Assembly: GCF_002924445.1 (NCBI RefSeq)
Contig: NZ_PIGG01000031.1
Coordinates: forward strand, 434,001-498,000
From: Minwuia thermotolerans
GTDB taxonomy: Bacteria; Pseudomonadota; Alphaproteobacteria; Minwuiales; Minwuiaceae
Length of the DNA: 64,000 nucleotides
Reading direction: 5' to 3'
In this document: positions 46,048 to 54,697 of the stretch, in pieces
Position numbering within the stretch: position 1 is the first letter of the stretch
How the letters are laid out: each line of letters starts with the position of its first letter
Position numbers and translations under genes: made by a program
Notes under the pieces: generated by a model
What the model saw: the letters and a program-made list of their open reading frames with translations, nothing else
Database searches by the model: none
Told to the model about the DNA's origin: nothing

Positions 46048-47730
46048 ATGACCGAACAGACCCAGTCCGCGCCCGCCCCGAAGCGGAAGGACGACATCCG
46101 CCGCTTCCGCGGCCTCGGGGCGCGGCTCATCGCCGTGGTGCTGCTCGGCGTCGTCGCCGGGTTCACCGCCATCATCGCGCTCCAGTTCACTGCGGAGCGC
46201 GAGCGCGTCAGGGAGTTTGTCGCCGCCGGCAATCTGGAGCAGACCCGGCTTCTGGCCGCCCAGGTCGGCGGCGCCGTACGCTTCGGCAAGGTCGAACACA
46301 TCCGCGACGCCTACCAGCCCCTGACAGCCGGCGAAGGAGCGGCCGTGGCCGCCATCCGCGTGATGAAGGCCGACGCCGGCGCCATCGTCGAGTACAATTC
46401 GGAGGCTCTGGCCGCCGCTGACGAAGCGGCGATCGAGGCCGCGGTGACGCGGTCCGCCGAAACCGGCGAGCCGTTCAACGCCATGGCCGGCGGTCAGCAG
46501 GTCGTCGTCACGCCGATCCGCTTCGGCCCGAACAACGACGTGGTCGGCACCCTCGCCATGGTCTGGGACTTCGGCCGCGCCGACGCCGAGATCCTGTCGG
46601 GCGCGCTGGAGGCGCTGGTGATCGCCGGCGCCATTGCCGCCGCGCTGCTGGCGGGCATCGTATTCATGATCTCGCGCATGGTTTCCCAGCCCATCCTGCA
46701 GATGAACCGGCGTATGCAGGCCCTCGCGGCCGGCGACACCGGGACCGCGGTGCCCTATCTGGACCGCCGCGACGAGATCGGAGCGATGGCGAAGTCCATC
46801 GAGGTGTTCAAGCGGAACGCCATCGAGAAGGCCGAACTGGAATTGCGTGAACGCGAAACGGAGACCCGCGCCGAAGCGGAACGCAAGGCAGCGATGCACG
46901 AACTCGCGGGCGAGTTCGAGCAGGCGGTTGGCAACATCGTGAAGGCCGTCTCCAGCGCCGCTACCGAGTTGCAGGCCGCGGCCCAGGCCATGACGGCCAC
47001 CGTGGACGAAACCAACAACCGCTCCGCCGCCGTTGCCAGCGCCTCCGAGCAGGCATCGGTGAATGTCCAGACCGTCGCCTCGGCCACGCAGGAAATGTCG
47101 AACTCGATCCGCAAGATCGGCCGCCAGGCGTCCGAATCCTCGACACGCGCCGGCACCGCCGAAAGGGAAGCCGACGAGACGGTCATCACCGTGCAGCAGC
47201 TTGCCGACACGGCGGAGAAGATCGGCGAGGTCGTGGCCCTGATCAAGGAAATCGCCGAGCAGACCAACCTGCTTGCGCTCAACGCCACCATCGAGGCTGC
47301 CCGCGCCGGGGACGCCGGCAAAGGCTTTGCGGTCGTCGCATCCGAGGTCAAGACGCTGGCCAGCCAGACCGCCAAGGCGACGACGGACATCGCCGAGCAG
47401 ATCCAGGCCATCCAGGCCGCCACCGGCAGCTCGGCTGCGGCGATCTCCCGGGTGACCGGCGCGGTCAAGGAACTGTCCGGCATCGCCTCGACGATCGCCG
47501 CGGCAGTGGAAGAACAGACCGCGGTCACCCAGGACATCTCCCAGAACGTGCAGCAGGCCGCTTCCGGCACGCAGGATGTCTCGGTCAACATCTCCGGCGT
47601 CACCGAGGCGGCGAGCCAGTCCAGTTCCGCCGCCGCCCAGGTTCTCGCTTCCGCCGGCGATCTCGCGCATCAGGCCAACGCCCTCAACACCGAGATCAAC
47701 GGCTTCCTGGAGCGCGTGCGCGCCGCCTGA
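46048..47730 (+). CDS. Methyl-accepting chemotaxis protein
   Basis: A 560-residue chemoreceptor. Membrane spans at about residues 25-46 and 187-208 flank a periplasmic sensor of about 140 residues; the HAMP domain is at about 210-262. The signalling hairpin tip reads [20 protein letters not shown] followed by [13 protein letters not shown]. The periplasmic region has a double-Cache/sCache look ([20 protein letters not shown]). It controls flagellar switching through CheA/CheW, which are not in the window. It is coupled with the exported Cache-like protein upstream and followed by a terminator. Confidence 0.95.
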   Translation: MTEQTQSAPAPKRKDDIRRFRGLGARLIAVVLLGVVAGFTAIIALQFTAERERVREFVAAGNLEQTRLLAAQVGGAVRFGKVEHIRDAYQPLTAGEGAAVAAIRVMKADAGAIVEYNSEALAAADEAAIEAAVTRSAETGEPFNAMAGGQQVVVTPIRFGPNNDVVGTLAMVWDFGRADAEILSGALEALVIAGAIAAALLAGIVFMISRMVSQPILQMNRRMQALAAGDTGTAVPYLDRRDEIGAMAKSIEVFKRNAIEKAELELRERETETRAEAERKAAMHELAGEFEQAVGNIVKAVSSAATELQAAAQAMTATVDETNNRSAAVASASEQASVNVQTVASATQEMSNSIRKIGRQASESSTRAGTAEREADETVITVQQLADTAEKIGEVVALIKEIAEQTNLLALNATIEAARAGDAGKGFAVVASEVKTLASQTAKATTDIAEQIQAIQAATGSSAAAISRVTGAVKELSGIASTIAAAVEEQTAVTQDISQNVQQAASGTQDVSVNISGVTEAASQSSSAAAQVLASAGDLAHQANALNTEINGFLERVRAA

Positions 47731-47753
47731 CACGGATGATCACAGGCCAACCC

Positions 47754-47790
47754 ACAACCCCCGCCGCCCGCCGGCGGGGGTTGTTCGTTT
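47754..47790 (+). terminator. Intrinsic terminator of the chemoreceptor operon
   Basis: A 13-bp perfect stem (ACAACCCCCGCCG with CGGCGGGGGTTGT), five-base loop, then TCGTTT. It begins 24 bases after the stop and ends before dprA. Confidence 0.9.
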
Positions 47791-47824
47791 GTACCGGACG
47801 CGCAACCGGTGCATGCTGCCGGCC

Positions 47825-48943
47825 ATGAAACCGGCGGACACCGATGGCGAACGACTGGCCCGGCTGCGGCTGATCCGCAGCGAGAACGTCGGCCCCGTGA
47901 ATTTCATGCGCCTGCTGGCGCGGTACGGCGACGCCGAGGCGGCGCTGGAGGCGCTGCCCGATATTGCACGCCGCAATGGCCGCCGCAGGCTTCGGGTGGC
48001 GTCCGTCCAGCAGGCGGAGAGGGAAGTCGAAGGTCTTCGCCGCATCGGCGGACGGCTGATCATGGCCGGCGACGCCGATTATCCGGCCCGACTGGCGCAG
48101 GCGGAAGGCGCGCCGCCGGTGATTTCCGTGCTGGGTGACGCCAGCCTGCTGGAACGGCCGACGGTGGCCGTCGTCGGCGCCCGCAACTGCTCCGCCAACG
48201 GCCGCACGCTCTGCCGCCGCATCGTCGGCGAACTGGGCGCCCAGGGCCATGTCGTGATCTCGGGCCTCGCCCGCGGCATCGATGCCGAGGCCCACCGCGC
48301 CAGCCTCGATACCGGAACCGCAGCCGTCGTCGCCGGCGGCGTCGACATTTTCTATCCGCCGGAGAACGAAGCCCTGCAGAAGGAAGTCGCCGAACACGGC
48401 GTCATCCTGGCCGAACAGCCCCTGGGCGCAGAGCCCAAGGCGCGGCACTTCCCCCGCCGCAACCGGGTGATCTCCGGGCTCTCGCTGGGCGTTCTGGTGG
48501 TGGAAGCGGCATTGCGCTCCGGCACGCTGATCACGGCGCGCTACGCCGGCGAGCAGGGCCGCGACGTCTTCGCCGTGCCGGGTTCGCCGTTGGACCCCAG
48601 GGCCCGTGGCGCCAATCGCCTGATCCGCGAGGGCGCGCGTCTGGTGGAAAGCGCCGACGACATCCTCGAGGAGCTTGCCTCGGGCCGCACCAGCCTGTTC
48701 CAGCCCGTGCCGGCGCGCTTCGAGGGTCCGGTGGAGGATGCCGGCTTCGCTCTCGATCCGGGCGACGAGGCGCGCAGCGCCCTGGTCGAGGCCCTGTCGC
48801 CGGAGCCGGCGGAAGCGGACGTGCTGATGCGGGCCAGCGGCCTCGGTCCCTCCGATTTCAACGCGCTCATCGTCGAACTGGAGATTGCCGGCCGGGTGCA
48901 GCGTCATGCCGGCAACCGTTACGCCCTCAATCATGACGGGTGA
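47825..48943 (+). CDS. dprA: DNA-processing protein DprA
   Basis: A 372-residue DprA/Smf protein that loads RecA on incoming single-stranded DNA during natural transformation. The Rossmann-like core has VAVVGARNCSANGR, VISGLARGIDAEAHRASL and GGVDIFYPPENEALQ; the C-terminal winged helix follows (PSDFNALIVELEIAGRVQRH). An ATG at 47813 in the same frame gives four more residues (MLPA); I prefer 47825 because the preceding bases contain no better ribosome site. It is 104 bases before topA in the same direction. Confidence 0.95.
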   Translation: MKPADTDGERLARLRLIRSENVGPVNFMRLLARYGDAEAALEALPDIARRNGRRRLRVASVQQAEREVEGLRRIGGRLIMAGDADYPARLAQAEGAPPVISVLGDASLLERPTVAVVGARNCSANGRTLCRRIVGELGAQGHVVISGLARGIDAEAHRASLDTGTAAVVAGGVDIFYPPENEALQKEVAEHGVILAEQPLGAEPKARHFPRRNRVISGLSLGVLVVEAALRSGTLITARYAGEQGRDVFAVPGSPLDPRARGANRLIREGARLVESADDILEELASGRTSLFQPVPARFEGPVEDAGFALDPGDEARSALVEALSPEPAEADVLMRASGLGPSDFNALIVELEIAGRVQRHAGNRYALNHDG

Positions 48944-48965
48944 GACCTCCCGGCCGCGAGGGCCG

Positions 48966-48994
48966 TTGACAGCCTATGGGCCAGCCCCCATTTT
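48966..48994 (+). promoter_or_regulatory. Candidate sigma-70 promoter of topA
   Basis: TTGACA at 48966-48971 and CATTTT at 48989-48994 with a 17-base spacer, 53 bases before topA. The -35 is perfect, the -10 is weak. Confidence 0.4.
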
Positions 48995-49047
48995 CGCCGC
49001 TCACTGATCGGGCTTCCGGCCCCCTCCCCCCAACGCGCTGAGGTGCC

Positions 49048-51648
49048 ATGGACGTCGTTGTCGTCGAGAGCCCGGCCAAGGCCAAGACCATCAACAAGTA
49101 TCTGGGATCCAACTACAAGGTCCTGGCATCCTTCGGTCATGTGCGCGATCTGCCCTCCAAGGACGGTTCGGTCCTGCCGGAGGAAGACTTCTCCATGACC
49201 TATCAGGCCGACCCGAAATCGGCCAAGCACCTGAAGGCCATCGCCGACGCGGTGAAGGATGCGGATCGGCTGGTGCTGGCGACCGACCCCGACCGCGAAG
49301 GCGAGGCGATCTCCTGGCACGTGCTGGAGGCGCTGAAGTCCCGCCGGGCGCTGAAGAAATCGGTCGAGGTGGAGCGCGTCGTCTTCAACGAGATCACCAA
49401 AGGCGCCATCACCGAGGCGATGAAGCACCCCCGGGCGATCGACATGGACCTGGTCAACGCCCAGCAGGCGCGCCGGGCGCTCGACTATCTGGTCGGGTTC
49501 ACGCTGAGTCCGGTGCTCTGGCGCAAGCTGCCGGGCGCGCGCTCCGCGGGACGGGTGCAGTCCGTCGCGCTCCGGCTGATCGTCGAGCGCGAACTGGATA
49601 TCGAAAAGTTCAGGCCGCAGGAATACTGGTCGATCAAGGCCGTCTTCCGTACCGCCGCGGGGGAGGATGTCACCGCGCGCCTGACGCAGGTCGACGGACG
49701 CAAGCTGGACCGCCTGGACATCAAGACCGAGGCGGAAGCGATGGAACTGGCCCGCCGCGCCGAGGCGGGCAGCTTCACCGTGGGCGAGATCGAGACCCGT
49801 CAGACCAGCCGCCGGCCCTGGCCGCCCTTCATCACCTCGACCCTGCAGATGGAAGCCTCGCGGAAGCTCGGCTTCAGCGCACGCCAGACCATGCAGGTGG
49901 CGCAGAAGCTCTACGAAGGCGTGGACATCGGCGGCGAGACCATCGGCCTGATCACCTACATGCGGACAGACGGCGTCCAGCTCGCCTCCGAGGCCATTGA
50001 CGCCATCCGCGCGACCATCGGCGAGGAATACGGCCGGCCCTACGTACCCTCCAAGCCCCGTCACTGGGCGACCAAGGCGAAGAATGCCCAGGAAGCGCAC
50101 GAGGCGATCCGCCCCACCGACGTCACCCGCACGCCGGAACAGATGAAGCGCTACCTCTCGGCCGAGCAGTCCAGGCTCTACGAGCTGATCTGGAAACGCA
50201 CGGTGGCCAGCCAGATGGCCGATGCGCGCCTCGCCCAGACCGGCGTGGACATCCCGGACGCGGACGGCGGCATCGTCTTCCGCGCCACCGGCACGGTGGT
50301 CGAGTTTCCCGGCTTCCTGAAGGTCTACGAGGAGGGGCGCGACGACACCTCCGATGACGATGACGACCGCCGCCTGCCGAAGCTGACCGAAGGCGAGAAC
50401 CTCGACCGCCGCGAGGTGCAGCCGGACCAGCATTTCACCCAGCCGCCGCCGCGCTACACCGAAGCAACGCTGGTCAAGAAACTGGAGGAGCTGGGCATCG
50501 GCCGGCCCTCCACCTATGCCTCGATCCTCTCGGTTCTGCAGGACCGCGACTACGTCACCCTGGAGAAGAAGCGCTTCGTGCCCCAGGACAAGGGCCGCGT
50601 CGTCACCGCATTCCTGATCAACTTCTTCAGCCGTTATGTCGAATACGACTTCACCGCCTCGCTGGAGGAGGAACTGGACGACATCTCTGCCGCCAAGGAA
50701 GACTGGAAGGAGGTGCTGCGGCGCTTCTGGAAGGACTTCTCGGCGGCGGTCGACGAGACGAAGGAACTGCGGATCGGAGAGGTGCTGGAGGCGCTGAACG
50801 ATTTCCTGGCGCCCTCGCTGTTCCCGGAAAGGGAAGACGGCTCCGACCCCCGCCTCTGCCCGAACTGCAGCGAAGGCCGGCTGAGCCTCAAACTTGGCAA
50901 GTTCGGCGCCTTCCTTGGCTGTTCCAACTATCCGGACTGCAGGTTCACCCGCCGGCTGGGCGGCGACGACGATCAGAAGAAGGCCGAGATGGAAGGCGAC
51001 CGGGAGATGGGCGTCGACCCCGCCACGGGCGAGACCATCTGGCTGAAGATCGGCCCCTACGGCCCCTATCTGCAACTCGGCGAAGGCGCCCCGGGCGAGA
51101 AGCCGAAACGCGTCTCCCTGCCCAAGGGGCTGGAGCCGAACGATGTCGATCTCGAACTGGCCATCCGGCTGATCACCCTGCCGCGGCATGTCGGCGAGCA
51201 CCCGGAGACCGGCAGCCCGATCACGGCGGGCATCGGGCGCTACGGTCCGTTCGTCGAACATGAGAAGAAATATGCCAATCTGCCCGACTGGCGCGAGGTG
51301 CTCGACGTCGGCATCAACCGCGCCGTCACCGTGCTGGCGGAAAAGAAGAGCGGCGGGCGGGCGCAGCCGAAAGCGCTGAAGTCCCTCGGCGAGCATCCGG
51401 AAGAAGGCGGCGAAGTACAGGTTCTCGACGGCCGCTACGGTCCCTATGTAAAGCACGGCAAGGTCAACGCGACGATCCCGAAGGACGTCGATCCGCAGTC
51501 CATCACCATGGACGAGGCGGTGAGGTTGATCGCCGAACGTGCGGCGAAGGCCGGCAAGGGCAAGAAGAACACGAACTCGAAGACGGCGGCAAAGGGCGCG
51601 GCGAAGACATCGACTAAGAAGGCCCAGCCGAAGTCGAAAGCGAAGTAG
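49048..51648 (+). CDS. topA: DNA topoisomerase I
   Basis: An 866-residue type IA topoisomerase relaxing negative supercoils. The Toprim domain begins VVVESPAKAKTINKYLG with acidic DPDREGEAISWHV; the catalytic tyrosine is Y304 in LITYMRTDGVQLA. One zinc-finger-like CPNCSEGRLSLKLGKFGAFLGC motif and repeated GPYGPY / GRYGPF C-terminal modules follow, ending in a Lys-rich tail (about residues 830-866) typical of alphaproteobacterial TopA. It is two bases before rnr, so both are probably co-transcribed. Confidence 0.98.
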   Translation: MDVVVVESPAKAKTINKYLGSNYKVLASFGHVRDLPSKDGSVLPEEDFSMTYQADPKSAKHLKAIADAVKDADRLVLATDPDREGEAISWHVLEALKSRRALKKSVEVERVVFNEITKGAITEAMKHPRAIDMDLVNAQQARRALDYLVGFTLSPVLWRKLPGARSAGRVQSVALRLIVERELDIEKFRPQEYWSIKAVFRTAAGEDVTARLTQVDGRKLDRLDIKTEAEAMELARRAEAGSFTVGEIETRQTSRRPWPPFITSTLQMEASRKLGFSARQTMQVAQKLYEGVDIGGETIGLITYMRTDGVQLASEAIDAIRATIGEEYGRPYVPSKPRHWATKAKNAQEAHEAIRPTDVTRTPEQMKRYLSAEQSRLYELIWKRTVASQMADARLAQTGVDIPDADGGIVFRATGTVVEFPGFLKVYEEGRDDTSDDDDDRRLPKLTEGENLDRREVQPDQHFTQPPPRYTEATLVKKLEELGIGRPSTYASILSVLQDRDYVTLEKKRFVPQDKGRVVTAFLINFFSRYVEYDFTASLEEELDDISAAKEDWKEVLRRFWKDFSAAVDETKELRIGEVLEALNDFLAPSLFPEREDGSDPRLCPNCSEGRLSLKLGKFGAFLGCSNYPDCRFTRRLGGDDDQKKAEMEGDREMGVDPATGETIWLKIGPYGPYLQLGEGAPGEKPKRVSLPKGLEPNDVDLELAIRLITLPRHVGEHPETGSPITAGIGRYGPFVEHEKKYANLPDWREVLDVGINRAVTVLAEKKSGGRAQPKALKSLGEHPEEGGEVQVLDGRYGPYVKHGKVNATIPKDVDPQSITMDEAVRLIAERAAKAGKGKKNTNSKTAAKGAAKTSTKKAQPKSKAK

Positions 51649-51650
51649 GC

Positions 51651-53879
51651 GTGAACGACGGCAATCTGCCGACCAAGAAGGAAATCCGGGATTTCATCGA
51701 CGAATCCGGCGGGACCGCCGGAAAGCGGGAGGTGGCGCGCGCCTTCGGCATCAAGGGCCAGGACCGCATCTGGCTGAAACGCGTGCTCAAGGAAGTCGCC
51801 GCCGAGCGCGGAGCCGAAACCGAGGAGAAGGGCCGCCCGCCCGGCCGCCTGCCGCCGGTCATGGTGCTGGACGTCACCGCCATCGGCGAGGACGATGACG
51901 TGCTCTGCCGGCCAGCCAAGTGGGAATCGGAAGCTGAATGCCCGCGCATCGTGCTCGATCCCGACACGGTCCGCGGCCCGGCGCCGAAACCGGGCGACCA
52001 GTTCCTGGCCCGTCTGTCCCGGCACCGGTACGGCTACGAGGCCCGCGCGATCCGGCGGCTGCAGATCACGCCGCGGCGCATCCTGGGCGTGCTGCAGATG
52101 GTCGGGGCCGAGGGCCGCGTCCGCCCCGCCGACCGCAAGCTGCGCGACGAGATGATCGTGCGCGCCGGCGACCTAAAGGGCGCCCGGTCCGGCGACCTTG
52201 TGGAGATCGAGGCCCTGCCCGGCCGCGCGCTGGGACCGCGGCACGCGAAGGTCGTCGACGTGCTGGGCTCCTTCGACAATCCCCGCGCCATCTCGCTGAT
52301 GTCGATCCAGACTCATGGCATACCGAAGGACTTCACCGCGGAGGCACTGGGCGAGGCGGCGGAAGCGCTGCCGGTGACGGAACTGCACGGCCGCGAGGAT
52401 CTGCGCGATGTGCCGCTGGTCACCATCGATCCTTCTGATGCGCGCGACCATGACGACGCGGTCTGGGCGGCGGACGACGACGACCCCGAGAACGAAGGCG
52501 GTTTCCGCATCATCGTCGCCATCGCCGATGTCGCCCATTACGTCCGGTCGGGCAGTGCCCTCGACAAGGCGGCTCAGGAACGCGGCGTCTCCTGCTATTT
52601 CCCCGACCGGGTCGCGCCCATGCTGCCGGAGACCCTGTCCGCCGACCTCTGCTCGTTGATGCCCGGCGAGGTCCGGCCCGTTCTGGCGGCCGAGATCGTG
52701 ATCGACGCCAAGGGCCGGAAGCTTCGCCACCGCTTCCGGCGCGCGCTGATGCGCTCGGCGGCCAACATCGCCTACGAGGACGTGCAGGCGGCGATCGACG
52801 GCGCGCCGAGGCCAGAGGTCGAGCCGCTGCTGGACAACGTCCTGAAGCCGCTCTTCGCCGCCTACCGGCTGCTGGCGAAGGAGCGGGACCGCCGGCAGCC
52901 GCTGCACATCGAACTGCCGGAACGCAAGGCGGAGATCGGCGAGGACGGCTACATCGCGGCGATCCGGCCGCGCGAACGACTGGAGGCGCACAAGGTCATC
53001 GAGGAGATGATGATCCTGGCCAATGTCTGCGCCGCGGAAACACTGGAGAAGCGCAAGAAGATCTGTGTCTACCGCGTCCACGAACCGCCCGACCCGGAGC
53101 GCCTCAAATCGCTGAAGGAGTTCCTCGAGACCCTGGAAATCGACTTCACCATCGGCGAGGTGATGCGGCCGAAACAGTTCAACAAGGTGCTGGACCGGGC
53201 CTCCGGCACCGACGAGGAAGCGATGGTCAACGAGGCGGTGCTGCGGGCCCAGACGCAGGCCTATTACAGCACCGACAACATGGGCCATTTCGGCCTCTCG
53301 CTGAAGCGCTACGCCCATTTCACCTCGCCGATCCGCCGCTACGCCGACCTGCTGGTGCACCGCGCCCTGATCGACGCCATGCGCGCCGGCAATGACGGCC
53401 TGCGCGACATGGACAAGGCGGCGGTGGAGAAACTGGCCGAACAGACATCCGAATTCGAGCGCCGGGCCATGCTGGCCGAGCGCGACGCCATGGACCGCTT
53501 CACGGCGATCTACCTGAAGGATCAGATCGGCGGCATGTTCGCGGGCCGGGTGTCGGGCGTGACCAGGGCTGGGTTGTTCGTCAGCCTCGCCGAGACGGGC
53601 GCCTCCGGCATCGTGCCCATGCGCACCCTGGGCGACGATTACTACGACTTCGACGAGCAGGCGCGCATGCTGGTCGGGCGGCGCACCGGCCGTCTCTGGA
53701 GGCTGGGCGACCCGGTGACCGTGAAGCTGCAGGACGCGGTGCCGGTGACCGGCGGTCTGGTGCTGGAGATCGTGGCGAGCGAGAAGAAAGACGCCAGGGC
53801 GAAGGCCCGGCCCGGACCGAAACGCCCCGCCGGCGGCCGTCCGCCGCGGGAGAAGCACCGCGGCCGAAGGCGTCGCTGA
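51651..53879 (+). CDS. rnr: Ribonuclease R
   Basis: A 742-residue 3'-5' exoribonuclease. Residues about 1-60 form a helix-turn-helix domain (TKKEIRDFIDESGGTAGKRE), then cold-shock-type domains, the RNB catalytic domain (VTIDPSDARDHDDAVWAADD, with the Mg-binding aspartates; YCTHFTSPIRRYADLLVH-like KRYAHFTSPIRRYADLLVHR), a C-terminal S1 domain and a basic tail. It degrades structured RNA. The GTG at 51651, directly after topA, is the only reasonable start. Its tail is Arg/Pro/Lys-rich, as in many RNase R proteins. Confidence 0.96.
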   Translation: MNDGNLPTKKEIRDFIDESGGTAGKREVARAFGIKGQDRIWLKRVLKEVAAERGAETEEKGRPPGRLPPVMVLDVTAIGEDDDVLCRPAKWESEAECPRIVLDPDTVRGPAPKPGDQFLARLSRHRYGYEARAIRRLQITPRRILGVLQMVGAEGRVRPADRKLRDEMIVRAGDLKGARSGDLVEIEALPGRALGPRHAKVVDVLGSFDNPRAISLMSIQTHGIPKDFTAEALGEAAEALPVTELHGREDLRDVPLVTIDPSDARDHDDAVWAADDDDPENEGGFRIIVAIADVAHYVRSGSALDKAAQERGVSCYFPDRVAPMLPETLSADLCSLMPGEVRPVLAAEIVIDAKGRKLRHRFRRALMRSAANIAYEDVQAAIDGAPRPEVEPLLDNVLKPLFAAYRLLAKERDRRQPLHIELPERKAEIGEDGYIAAIRPRERLEAHKVIEEMMILANVCAAETLEKRKKICVYRVHEPPDPERLKSLKEFLETLEIDFTIGEVMRPKQFNKVLDRASGTDEEAMVNEAVLRAQTQAYYSTDNMGHFGLSLKRYAHFTSPIRRYADLLVHRALIDAMRAGNDGLRDMDKAAVEKLAEQTSEFERRAMLAERDAMDRFTAIYLKDQIGGMFAGRVSGVTRAGLFVSLAETGASGIVPMRTLGDDYYDFDEQARMLVGRRTGRLWRLGDPVTVKLQDAVPVTGGLVLEIVASEKKDARAKARPGPKRPAGGRPPREKHRGRRRR

Positions 53880-53929
53880 ACTGTCATCCGGCGGCGCGAA
53901 CATGGTCGCCGGACCCTGGAGGAACGAAC

Positions 53930-54634
53930 ATGACCGACCTGGCCGCCGACCGGCGGCGCGTCTATCTGATGCGTCATGGCGATGTGAACTACTACGACGA
54001 GAACGGCGTCCGCGTCGCCGAGCCGGACAAGGTGCCGCTGACCGATCTGGGCCACGAACAGGCCGCGGCCATGGGCGAGGCGCTGCGCGAGGTCCATTTC
54101 GACCGCGCCGTCTGCTCGGGCCTGCTGCGCACGGTGCAGACAGCGGAAGGCGCGCTGGGCGGCCGCACCGACCCGAAACTCGAGGTCATCGGCGGGCTGC
54201 GGGAGATCAGGTCCGGCGCCGCCGCCCTGATGAACCGGTCCGAGTCGCTGTCCGAAATGGTCTACGCCTTCGAACGCGCCCACGAGCCCGGCATGCGCTT
54301 CGCCCGGGGCGAGGCCTTCGACGATTTCTACGAACGGGTGACGAAGACCATCCACGAACTGCTGATCGAGGACGACTGGCGCACCATGCTGATCGTCGCC
54401 CATGGCGGCGTGAACCGGGCCGTCTTCTCCTGGCTGGCACATGCGGGTCTGCACGGGCTGGCGCGTTTCGAACAGGACACGGCCTGTCTGAACATCATCG
54501 ATCTGGACGTCGCCGACGGACGGCTGCAGCGCTATTTCCTGCGCATGCTGAACTGGCGGCCCGACGAGCCATGGCGTCTGGACGACCGCCGCACCAACCA
54601 GGAACGCTACTTCGCCCAGCGCGCCGACGCCTGA
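53930..54634 (+). CDS. Histidine phosphatase-family protein
   Basis: A 234-residue phosphoglycerate-mutase-like protein. The phosphate-binding RHG motif is at residues 15-17 (VYLMRHGDVNYYD), with the second histidine in VAHGGVNRAVFSW. It has LTDLGHEQAAAMGEAL and VCSGLLRTVQTAEGA, which point to a phosphatase rather than a mutase. Substrate cannot be assigned. It lies 50 bases after rnr and about 60 before the molybdopterin oxidoreductase gene. Confidence 0.9.
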   Translation: MTDLAADRRRVYLMRHGDVNYYDENGVRVAEPDKVPLTDLGHEQAAAMGEALREVHFDRAVCSGLLRTVQTAEGALGGRTDPKLEVIGGLREIRSGAAALMNRSESLSEMVYAFERAHEPGMRFARGEAFDDFYERVTKTIHELLIEDDWRTMLIVAHGGVNRAVFSWLAHAGLHGLARFEQDTACLNIIDLDVADGRLQRYFLRMLNWRPDEPWRLDDRRTNQERYFAQRADA

Positions 54635-54697
54635 TCCGCTTGCCGCCGCGTCGGGCGGACGCTAGGTGTATTTGCGTTGGGAACCTGGGAGGCCGCC

